Source: Flavobacteriaceae bacterium | Lineage (GTDB): Bacteria; Bacteroidota; Bacteroidia; Flavobacteriales; Weeksellaceae | Length of the DNA: 25,606 nucleotides | NCBI GenBank assembly: GCA_031289875.1 | Contig: JAITOO010000041.1 | Span: 1-25,606, forward strand | Direction of reading: 5' to 3' | Part shown: positions 18,689-24,678 of the stretch, in pieces | How positions within the stretch are numbered: the stretch's first letter is position 1 | Layout of the letters: each line of letters begins with the position of its first letter | The notes under the pieces: generated by a model | What the model was told of the DNA's origin: nothing | The model's database searches: none | Seen by the model: the letters and a program-made list of their open reading frames with translations, nothing else | Position numbers and translations under genes: made by a program

Positions 18689-18982
18689 TTATGCTGTTTT
18701 TTCTTTCTTTTTGATAATCATCTTTTTAAGTGCATCACATGCGGAGTTTATGCTCTCTTCAAATGATTCCGACGTTTTTATGGCAGTCAGGTCGTTACCG
18801 GGAACTTGCAAAACTATCTCAACGGTCTTATTGGATTTTTCACTGCCGTTTTCGAGTTTCAGGTACACTTTTGCTCCGATAATTCGGTCGTAAAATACTT
18901 CTAATTTGTTCAACTTTTTGTCTAAAAATTCTAATAAAGAATCTTGTACGTTAAAATTTACTGCTTGTGTTTTAATTTTCAT
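18689..18982 (-). CDS. hpf: Ribosome hibernation promoting factor, short form (HPF/RaiA family)
   Basis: 97-residue protein that binds the decoding region of the 30S subunit in starved or stationary cells and silences ribosomes. Seen: MKIKTQAVNFNVQDSLLEFL, the conserved KKLNKLEVFYDRI and the second helix SFEESINSACDALKK, in the beta-alpha-beta-beta-beta-alpha order of the family. There is no C-terminal dimerisation domain, so it is the short form. I chose the ATG at 18980-18982; the longer frame starts with TTG at 18994 and aligns poorly. It overlaps the end of the recombinase gene by 11 nt, which indicates translational coupling. Confidence 0.92.
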   Translation of the reverse strand: MKIKTQAVNFNVQDSLLEFLDKKLNKLEVFYDRIIGAKVYLKLENGSEKSNKTVEIVLQVPGNDLTAIKTSESFEESINSACDALKKMIIKKKEKTA

Positions 18983-19895
18983 CTTTCTTTTCAATTTTAT
19001 GCCCGTAAGGATGGGCTTGGTTAAACACTCTTTTTAAATCTTCGATATTACTGTGGGTATAAACCTGCGTTGCCGCCAAACTGCTGTGTCCCAAAATTTC
19101 CTTTATGGAATTGAGTTCTGCTCCGTTATTCAGCAAATGGGTAGCAAAGGTATGGCGCAACATATGCGGACTTTTTTTCTGTTTCGTTGTTACAGCACTA
19201 AGGTACTTATTTATCAAGTTATACACAAATTTTTCTTTCAAAATTTTTCCTTTTTTGTCCGTGAAAAAATATTTTTCGCCCGACGGGATTTCTTGTTTCT
19301 TGACTTTCAAATAGTTGATAATTTGAGCTTTTAATTCGTCCGTGATGGGAATCTGGCGTTCTTTGTTTCTCTTGCCGATAACGCGGATATTTTTTTCCGA
19401 AAGGTCTATTTGCGCCTCTTCCAGCTCAATGAGTTCGATGCGTCGAATGCCTGTTCGGTAAAAAAATTCAAAAATCAGGAGATTTCTTGTTTTTTCAAAT
19501 TCGGAATCGGTATCTTCTTCAATTTCATTGAAATGAGTTTCAAAAAATTGAATTTCTTCTTCTGTATAAGGGATAAGAACTCGTTTTTTGGATTTTAGAT
19601 TTTGCAGTTCTGATGCGGGATTTTTTTCAATTTCATTTTCTCTCAGCAGATATTTGAAGAAACTCCGCACGGCGGATATTTTCTGATTGACGGTGCGCAC
19701 CGATAGTTTTTGTTGTGTGAGATGAATGAGGAAATTGCGCAGTTGTTTTTTGTCCGCATTATGGATTTCTGAAAAACCTTCGGTTGTGAGCAGAAAGTCT
19801 TCTAAATCGGTTAAATCTTTGTCATAGCTTTGCACCGTGAGCGGAGAATATTTTTTTTCCAATTTAAGATATGTTAGAAATTCTTCTTTTCCCAT
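18972..19895 (-). CDS. xerC: Site-specific tyrosine recombinase (XerC/XerD-like)
   Basis: 307-residue recombinase, probably one of the pair that resolves chromosome dimers at dif. Seen: an N-terminal SAM-like core-binding domain (about residues 1-90) and a catalytic domain (about 105-295) with R151 (TGIRRIEL), the GKRNKER beta-hairpin lysine region (about 174-180), H244 and R247 (HMLRHTFATHLL), H270 (LGHSS) and nucleophile Y279 (TQVYTH). All catalytic residues are present. I chose the ATG at 19893-19895 (MGKEEFLTYL); the longer frame starts with GTG inside the upstream terminator. The rpsU-xerC-hpf order supports a housekeeping, non-mobile integrase. XerC versus XerD is not certain from sequence. 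Confidence 0.9.
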   Translation of the reverse strand: MGKEEFLTYLKLEKKYSPLTVQSYDKDLTDLEDFLLTTEGFSEIHNADKKQLRNFLIHLTQQKLSVRTVNQKISAVRSFFKYLLRENEIEKNPASELQNLKSKKRVLIPYTEEEIQFFETHFNEIEEDTDSEFEKTRNLLIFEFFYRTGIRRIELIELEEAQIDLSEKNIRVIGKRNKERQIPITDELKAQIINYLKVKKQEIPSGEKYFFTDKKGKILKEKFVYNLINKYLSAVTTKQKKSPHMLRHTFATHLLNNGAELNSIKEILGHSSLAATQVYTHSNIEDLKRVFNQAHPYGHKIEKKDEN

Positions 19896-19933
19896 AAAAA
19901 AAAACACTCAAATTTAATGCTAAACTTGAGTGT
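19896..19933 (-). terminator. rpsU terminator directly abutting the xerC start codon
   Basis: Minus-strand arms ACACTCAA/TTGAGTGT (19926-19933 and 19904-19911), with an inner TTTA/TAAA extension, are followed by nine U (19896-19904). The ATG of xerC is the next base. This is a classical terminator, so xerC and hpf would need readthrough unless a promoter is hidden within rpsU. Confidence 0.85.
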
Positions 19934-19955
19934 ATCGTTATATTTTAGAAAAATC

Positions 19956-20150
19956 TTATGCTTCTTCTTTGCTTTGCATCTTCTGCTTGTAGGCTGCCTT
20001 AATAATCTGCTGCCTCTTGATGACTGAGGGTTTTATAAACTGTTGTCTGCTGCGCAACTTTTTTACAACGCCTGTTTTGTCGTATTTTCTTTTGTATTTC
20101 TTTAGGGCTTTATCAATTGATTCGCCGTCTTTTACAGGAATTATTAGCAT
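19956..20150 (-). CDS. rpsU: 30S ribosomal protein bS21
   Basis: 64-residue basic small-subunit protein located near the anti-Shine-Dalgarno end of 16S rRNA. Seen: MLIIPVKDGESIDKALKKYK, the central KRKYDKTGVVKKLRSRQQF and a long basic C-terminal helix, as in Bacteroidota S21. Most genes of this phylum lack Shine-Dalgarno sites, and S21 is among the proteins implicated in masking the anti-SD there. A strong terminator follows 23 nt past the stop, and a perfect phylum-type promoter precedes it. Confidence 0.97.
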   Translation of the reverse strand: MLIIPVKDGESIDKALKKYKRKYDKTGVVKKLRSRQQFIKPSVIKRQQIIKAAYKQKMQSKEEA

Positions 20151-20183
20151 ATTAACATCTCTTTTTATAAATTATTAAGGGTG

Positions 20184-20214
20184 CAAAGATATGACTTTTA
20201 TTTTATTGTGCAAA
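20184..20214 (-). promoter_or_regulatory. Promoter of rpsU
   Basis: The minus strand has -33 TTTTG (20211-20214 core) and -7 TATCTTTG (20184-20191, perfect TAnnTTTG) with a 19-nt spacer. The predicted leader is about 27 nt. It lies between the MFS transporter stop and rpsU, and no terminator hairpin separates the transporter from it. Confidence 0.78.
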
Positions 20215-20242
20215 AAAGATTATTTATTTCTCTAATTTTTTT

Positions 20243-21751
20243 TTACACAGGAATATCCTTATTCACATTTTTGCTGCCAACCAATGCGTAAAACAGTAAA
20301 AATGCTAATCCGGCAAATATCACCCAATAACTTGCCATATAACCTGCCATATCGGCAATTTGCCCTTGTATTAAAGGTAAAACCCCTCCACCACAAACCA
20401 TTACCATAAAGATGCCGGATGCGGCGGCTGTATATTTACCCAAACCTTCGACGGCTAAATTAAAGATGCCTCCCCACATAACAGAGGTGCAGAGACCACA
20501 AAGTACCAGAAACATTATGCCTAAGGGAACTTTCTCCATTCCGAACGAAATATCTGATTTAAAAACAGGCATATCTATTTGATTTGATTCGGGTATAAAA
20601 ATCGCTAACAAAACAAAAAGCAAGCCTAATAAAGATACGAATGTGAGCATGTTTTTACTTGAAAATCTTGCACCGAGAGACGCTCCTATAAAACGACCTA
20701 TCAGCATCAAGAACCAATATGTCCCTACAACAGACCCTGCAATGGTTGCATCAATTCCTAACCCATACACTTTATCTTTATCTACTTTCACGACTTTTTC
20801 GTAATCTTCTTTCGATATGATTTTAGAGTCCATTTTTTTGGCTGTTTTTACTTTTTCTTTTACATCAGGCGACTTTTCTTTTCCGGCTTTATCAGCGACT
20901 GCAACAGCGGCATTTGCATCTGCTTTTATTTGGGCTAAATAAGTTGCATCGCTTTGTTGTTTTTGAAATTCTGTAATATAATCTTTAGCCTGAGCCTCTG
21001 TTTTTGTAGTCATAAAAAGATTGGAGATGTTTGATATACCAACCTCAATACCTACATAAATAAATATGGCTGCGGCGCCCAATATAAAATGGCGAAAAGA
21101 TAATGGACTATATTTGTCTTTTACTTTTGATTCATCTTTTTTAGAGAGGTGTGGTTCCGGAATGTCCACTAAAGTAAAAACGATGAACACAAGGGCAAAT
21201 GTTCCCATTGCTATATATAGCGCAGGATTTGCGTCCGAAATGTTTGGGCGAACAGCATTTCCGATAAAATAACCAATCAAAACAGGGACGATTGTAGCGC
21301 TCAACGAACTGAATGTGCCACCAATTAGAATGAGTTGATTGCCTTTTTTACCACCGTTTCCTAATGTATTCAACATCGGATTTACGACGGTGTTCAGCAA
21401 ACACATGGAAAATCCCGTTACAAATGCGCCGGCAACGTAAACCGGAAAACTCTTCAATGAACCTGAAAAATATTGAACCAAAACTCCGACAAAACCTATC
21501 ATAATAGCCATGAGAGCGGTTTGTTTGTATCCTTTCTTCTGCAAAAGCAGACCTGCGGGAATACCCATAAATGCGTAGGCAATAAAGTTTGCCGCATTTC
21601 CAAGTTGCGAAGTGAAATTAGACGCACCGAACTGTTCTTTCAAAATCACTCCTATCGGGCTGGCAAGTCCTGTTACGAAAGAAATCATCACAAATAAAAG
21701 GAACATCATAATAATAGGCAAAGTGTAATTCTTATTCCGTATTGTCGTCAT
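20243..21751 (-). CDS. Sugar MFS transporter (FucP/GlcP-like)
   Basis: 502-residue inner-membrane major facilitator protein, probably a proton-sugar symporter. Seen: about 12 hydrophobic segments; early motifs FVTGLASPIGVILKEQFGAS and AYAFMGIPAGLLLQKKGYK (the loop 2-3 MFS motif region); the FucP/GluP-type VNPMLNTLG at about residues 123-131; and a second half with GRFIGASLGARFSSK (about 352-366) and the family block AVEGLGKYTAAASGIFMVMV (about 433-452). Odd: a hydrophilic Lys/Ala/Asp-rich insertion of about 85 residues (about 248-332) between membrane segments 7 and 8. This makes it longer than the usual 400-440. The neighbour pgi suggests a hexose substrate such as glucose, but substrate is inference. 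Its own promoter is not clear. Confidence 0.88.
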   Translation of the reverse strand: MTTIRNKNYTLPIIMMFLLFVMISFVTGLASPIGVILKEQFGASNFTSQLGNAANFIAYAFMGIPAGLLLQKKGYKQTALMAIMIGFVGVLVQYFSGSLKSFPVYVAGAFVTGFSMCLLNTVVNPMLNTLGNGGKKGNQLILIGGTFSSLSATIVPVLIGYFIGNAVRPNISDANPALYIAMGTFALVFIVFTLVDIPEPHLSKKDESKVKDKYSPLSFRHFILGAAAIFIYVGIEVGISNISNLFMTTKTEAQAKDYITEFQKQQSDATYLAQIKADANAAVAVADKAGKEKSPDVKEKVKTAKKMDSKIISKEDYEKVVKVDKDKVYGLGIDATIAGSVVGTYWFLMLIGRFIGASLGARFSSKNMLTFVSLLGLLFVLLAIFIPESNQIDMPVFKSDISFGMEKVPLGIMFLVLCGLCTSVMWGGIFNLAVEGLGKYTAAASGIFMVMVCGGGVLPLIQGQIADMAGYMASYWVIFAGLAFLLFYALVGSKNVNKDIPV

Positions 21752-21858
21752 GTTATTTGTTATTTTTTAGTTGATTAATTGCATTTGATAAGTAAAAGTA
21801 CATTATTTCTTTTAATTTAGCCGCATGTTTATTATATTTTTGAGGAAAAAATTGTTCA

Positions 21859-21874
21859 AATTCAATTTTGAATT
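21859..21874. promoter_or_regulatory. Short palindrome in the pgi-MFS transporter gap
   Basis: Perfect 7-bp arms AATTCAA/TTGAATT with a TT centre, 108 nt upstream of the transporter ATG and just outside the pgi terminator. It could be an operator, but in AT-rich DNA a palindrome of this size may arise by chance. Confidence 0.3.
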
Positions 21875-21887
21875 ATCTGCAATAAAT

Positions 21888-21918
21888 AAAGGTCAAAAAA
21901 ATATTTTTTGACCTTTTT
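21888..21918 (-). terminator. pgi terminator
   Basis: Long inverted repeat AAAGGTCAAAAAA/TTTTTTGACCTTT with a very short centre, 22 nt past the pgi stop codon. On the minus strand the hairpin is followed by a T-rich stretch, so pgi and the transporter are probably separate transcripts or linked only by readthrough. Confidence 0.7.
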
Positions 21919-21940
21919 AATGTGAATTATTGATTTTCAG

Positions 21941-23593
21941 CTACTTCCTCATCGCCTTGTAAGCGTTGATTAACCCATTGGTGGAGGAATCGTGCGAAGT
22001 GATTTTTTCGTCATTAACAAGTTCAGGCAATACTTTATTTGCCAATTGTTTGCCGAGTTCCACACCCCACTGGTCAAAACTGAAAATATTCCAAATCACG
22101 CCCTGAACAAAAATTTTCTGTTCGTACAAAGCAAGAAGTTCGCCCAATAATCTTGGCGTTAAAAGTTTGTACAAGAAAGAATTGGTAGGTCTATTGCCAT
22201 CAAAAATCTTAAACGGTTTCAAGAAATTGATTTGTTCATCGGTTTTTCCCTGCTGTTTCAGTTCCTCAACCACCTGCTGTTCCGTCTTTCCAAAAGCCAG
22301 CGCTTCGGTCTGAGCAAAGAAATTGGAAATCAACTTTTCATGCTGGTCGGAAACGGGGTTCAACGTGTTCACCCCTGCGAAAAAGTCGCACGGAATCAAC
22401 TTCGAGCCTTGATGTATCAATTGATAAAAAGCATGTTGCCCGTTTGTACCGGGTTCTCCCCAAATGACCGTTCCTGTCTGGTAATTGACTTTGTTTCCGC
22501 TTCGATCAATGGTTTTTCCGTTAGATTCCATATCTCCCTGCTGAAAATACGCCGCAAAGCGGTGCAGGTACTGTTCGTAAGGTAGCAGCGCAACGGTTTC
22601 CGCACCAAAAAAATTATTGTACCAAATGCCCAGCAATGCCAAAATTACAGGAATATTATGCTGAAAATCTGTATTTCTGAAATGCAAATCAACTTCATAT
22701 GCTCCGTCTAACAATTGAGAAAAATTATCAAAACCCACTGCAAGACAAATACTTAAACCAATTGCAGACCAAAGTGAATATCGCCCGCCGACCCAGTCCC
22801 AAAACTCAAACATGTTGTTCTTGTCAATGCCGAATTTGGTAACGTCTTTTTCGTTGGTAGAAAGGGCTACGAAATGTTTAGCGATTTCCGTTTCGTTTTT
22901 GGCAGTTTCCAAAAACCATCTGCGCGCGGCGTGGGCATTGGTCATGGTTTCCTGCGTAGTAAAAGTCTTGGAAGCAATGATAAACAGCGTGGTTTCAGGA
23001 TTCAAAGTTTTTAAAGTTTCCACTATGTGCGTTCCGTCCACGTTGGAGACGAAATGAAGATTCAATCGGGTTTTGTAGTGTTTCAGCGCCTCCGTTACCA
23101 TCAAAGGTCCCAAATCCGAACCACCGATGCCGATGTTCACAACATCAGTAATTTCCTTTCCTGTAAAGCCTTTCCACATTCCGGAAATCAGGGAGTCGGA
23201 AAAGTCTTTCATCTGCGTCAAAACTTTGTTGATTTTGGGCATCACATCTTCGCCATCTACATAAACAGGCGTGTTTTTACGATTCCGCAAAGCAGTGTGC
23301 AGCACGGCGCGATTTTCGGTTTCGTTGATTTTGTCTCCCGCAAACTGCTTTTCGATGGCGTCTTTCAATTGCGTTTCTTCTGCTAATTGGAACAAGAGTT
23401 TTAACGTTTCGTCGTCCATTCTGTTTTTGGAATAATCGAATAGAATGTCATTAAATTTTATGGAATATTTTTCAAAACGTTGTGGGTCTTGCACAAACAA
23501 GTCGCGTAAGTGTTTATTTTTTAATTGATTATAATGCTCTCCTAACGCTTTCCACGCTTGCGTTTGGGTTGGATTGATTTTCTGTAATGCCAT
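21941..23593 (-). CDS. pgi: Glucose-6-phosphate isomerase
   Basis: 550-residue cytoplasmic enzyme interconverting glucose 6-phosphate and fructose 6-phosphate (glycolysis/gluconeogenesis). Seen: [11 protein letters not shown] (about residues 153-163, phosphate binding), SKTFTTQET (about 208-216), [12 protein letters not shown] (about 269-280), the signature with E380 and H387 ([15 protein letters not shown]) and the C-terminal [13 protein letters not shown] carrying the conserved lysine. This is the long bacterial/eukaryotic-type PGI and it is intact. I chose the ATG at 23591-23593 ([10 protein letters not shown]). The longer frame to 23668 would place the start upstream of the promoter. Confidence 0.98.
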   Translation of the reverse strand: MALQKINPTQTQAWKALGEHYNQLKNKHLRDLFVQDPQRFEKYSIKFNDILFDYSKNRMDDETLKLLFQLAEETQLKDAIEKQFAGDKINETENRAVLHTALRNRKNTPVYVDGEDVMPKINKVLTQMKDFSDSLISGMWKGFTGKEITDVVNIGIGGSDLGPLMVTEALKHYKTRLNLHFVSNVDGTHIVETLKTLNPETTLFIIASKTFTTQETMTNAHAARRWFLETAKNETEIAKHFVALSTNEKDVTKFGIDKNNMFEFWDWVGGRYSLWSAIGLSICLAVGFDNFSQLLDGAYEVDLHFRNTDFQHNIPVILALLGIWYNNFFGAETVALLPYEQYLHRFAAYFQQGDMESNGKTIDRSGNKVNYQTGTVIWGEPGTNGQHAFYQLIHQGSKLIPCDFFAGVNTLNPVSDQHEKLISNFFAQTEALAFGKTEQQVVEELKQQGKTDEQINFLKPFKIFDGNRPTNSFLYKLLTPRLLGELLALYEQKIFVQGVIWNIFSFDQWGVELGKQLANKVLPELVNDEKITSHDSSTNGLINAYKAMRK

Positions 23594-23625
23594 TTTTATT
23601 TTTTTATAATTGATAGAATAACAAG

Positions 23626-23656
23626 CAAATTTACTTATTAAATAAGGTTTTTCAAA
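23626..23656 (-). promoter_or_regulatory. Promoter of pgi
   Basis: The minus strand has -33 TTTTG (23653-23656 core) and -7 TAAATTTG (23626-23633, perfect TAnnTTTG) with a 19-nt spacer. The predicted start lies about 25 nt upstream of the chosen ATG, which rules out the longer open frame. Confidence 0.78.
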
Positions 23657-23702
23657 AAATTCAGGCATGATTTATCTCCTGAAAAAGAAGAGAAAATGCG
23701 CA

Positions 23703-23731
23703 AAAGCCGTTCCTTTATGAAAAACGGCTTT
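23703..23731 (-). terminator. Terminator of the C10 peptidase/lipoprotein operon
   Basis: 9-bp arms AAAGCCGTT/AACGGCTTT around an 11-nt loop, 89 nt past the stop of the second lipoprotein gene and before the pgi promoter. The minus-strand U-run is short (UUUU including the arm), so strength is moderate. Confidence 0.6.
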
Positions 23732-23760
23732 CCTTTGGTAAACAATGAAATTTATTAATG

Positions 23761-23796
23761 TTATGCTTTTAGCGGACAATAATGATGTTTTTTCAT
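23761..23796 (-). pseudogene. Possible remnant of a third tandem lipoprotein gene start
   Basis: Directly after the second 42-bp repeat, the minus strand has the same repeat-embedded ATG that starts the 23820-24224 lipoprotein gene. Here it reads MKKHHYCPLKA and stops. The MKK start resembles the neighbour genes, but no signal peptide follows. It may be the scar of a deleted third copy, or simply the end of a duplicated unit. Confidence 0.35.
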
Positions 23797-23834
23797 AAAC
23801 TGTTAGGCTTATTGGTTTTTCATTCTGCTGATTG
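23793..23834. repeat. 42-bp direct repeat, downstream copy
   Basis: Matches 24221-24262 at 41 of 42 positions (one C/T difference). On the minus strand it contains the end of the preceding lipoprotein gene (encoding QSAE, then TGA), a spacer, and the ATG of the next open frame. The copy here ends the second lipoprotein gene and supplies the start of the 11-codon remnant. Confidence 0.9.
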
Positions 23835-24224
23835 CGTTAAAGATATATAAGTTCCATAATTTGCGTCCATTAAGCCGACTGATAATCCTCTTTGCTGTCC
23901 CGTTTTGTTCGGCGATATTGTAAATACTAATTTTTGAGAATTTTCTTTAAAAATAGTAAACCATTCGCCTTCAAATTTTATTGTTTCATAATTTTGTGTT
24001 GTAATTACCATGTCTTCAGTCGATATAGGAGCGCCGTTGGTATAAACCCAATCCAAAGCCCAATGTTTTCCTTCCGAAGTTACAACTGCCGTTCCGCCTT
24101 CTGCGCCAATGGATAACTCTTTTGTAGATAATTTTATAGTATCGTCTTGTAACCCAATAGGGGAGCTTTCATCGCATGAAAACATAAATAGAACAGATGC
24201 TAATATTATTAAATATTTTCTCAT
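23820..24224 (-). CDS. Small BACON/Ig-like lipoprotein, second tandem copy
   Basis: 134-residue predicted lipoprotein of no recognised specific function. Seen: a signal peptide with lipobox MFSC (Cys 17), then a beta-rich domain. It has GAEGGTAVVTSEG (about 40-52), the motif KFEGEWFTI (about 84-92), NKTGQQRGLSV (about 105-115) and a final ISLTQSAE. The N-x-TG-x-x-R step and terminal TQ strand resemble BACON-type Ig folds. It shares EG-(D/E)-WFTI, NKTG and SQSAE/TQSAE with the upstream neighbour but is otherwise well diverged. It is framed by two nearly identical 42-bp repeats, one carrying its own start codon and the other its stop codon. A role as partner or inhibitor of the upstream C10 peptidase is inference. 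Confidence 0.8.
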   Translation of the reverse strand: MRKYLIILASVLFMFSCDESSPIGLQDDTIKLSTKELSIGAEGGTAVVTSEGKHWALDWVYTNGAPISTEDMVITTQNYETIKFEGEWFTIFKENSQKLVFTISPNKTGQQRGLSVGLMDANYGTYISLTQSAE

Positions 24225-24262
24225 AAACTGTTAGGTTTATTGGTTTTTCATTCTGCTGATTG
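24221..24262. repeat. 42-bp direct repeat, upstream copy
   Basis: Near-identical to 23793-23834. It covers the last codons and TGA of the first lipoprotein gene, the 23-nt spacer, and the ATG of the second. The stretch between the first lipoprotein gene and the peptidase shares only ATAAACCT and TATGA with it, so the full repeat is present twice. Confidence 0.9.
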
Positions 24263-24673
24263 ACTGACTGTTATACCACAACCGCAATCTACTCTATTTC
24301 CATAGAGGATTAATTGTCTGTCTTTACCTGTTTTATTTTGGTCAATAGAGATAGATAGCGTATATCCATCAACTCGCGTAATAGTAAACCAATCGCCTTC
24401 AATCTTAATAATATGTCCGCTGTATTCTTCACCACCTGACCATTCTACTTGAAAATCATTCATATCATAATAGATAATTCCGTCAATGTAGATATATTCT
24501 GCAATCCACCAATATTCATGATTGGCAGTAACAGTAGAAGTTCCTCCTGTGTAATTAAAATTTAGAACTTCTTCAGAAAACTTTACAGGATTGGAACAAT
24601 CGCCAACCATACCATTATCTTCACAAGCAATAGCAGATAAAGATAATATCAATAAAAAAATTAATTTTTTCAT
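24248..24673 (-). CDS. Small BACON/Ig-like lipoprotein, first tandem copy
   Basis: 141-residue predicted lipoprotein of unknown function. Seen: signal peptide MKKLIFLLILSLSAIAC with the lipid-modified Cys at 17, then a beta-rich domain. It has GGTSTVTANHEYWWIAEY (about 43-60), KIEGDWFTITRV (about 90-101), DQNKTGKDRQLIL (about 111-123) and a C-terminal CGCGITVSQSAE. Four Cys occur in the mature part counting the lipidated one, with a vicinal-type CGC near the end. The pattern W, N-x-TG-x-x-R, Q at the end recalls BACON domains, which are found in periplasmic or surface proteins of this phylum. It starts 5 nt after the C10 peptidase stop, so the two are one operon. C10 peptidases of some Bacteroides are encoded with small staphostatin-like inhibitors. 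That is one possible role. Confidence 0.8.
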   Translation of the reverse strand: MKKLIFLLILSLSAIACEDNGMVGDCSNPVKFSEEVLNFNYTGGTSTVTANHEYWWIAEYIYIDGIIYYDMNDFQVEWSGGEEYSGHIIKIEGDWFTITRVDGYTLSISIDQNKTGKDRQLILYGNRVDCGCGITVSQSAE

Positions 24674-24678
24674 AATTA

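Noticed and set aside
18972..19895. Reading the tyrosine recombinase as the integrase of a mobile element
   Set aside because: The rpsU-recombinase-hpf-tRNA order is a housekeeping arrangement, and I see no attachment repeats at the neighbouring tRNA genes and no mobile-element genes.
20151..20242. A terminator for the MFS transporter before the rpsU promoter
   Set aside because: Only T-runs are present and no hairpin could be found, so none is annotated.
23594..23668. Longer pgi frame starting at 23668
   Set aside because: It would begin upstream of the pgi promoter (23626-23656), and the residues do not align with the PGI family.
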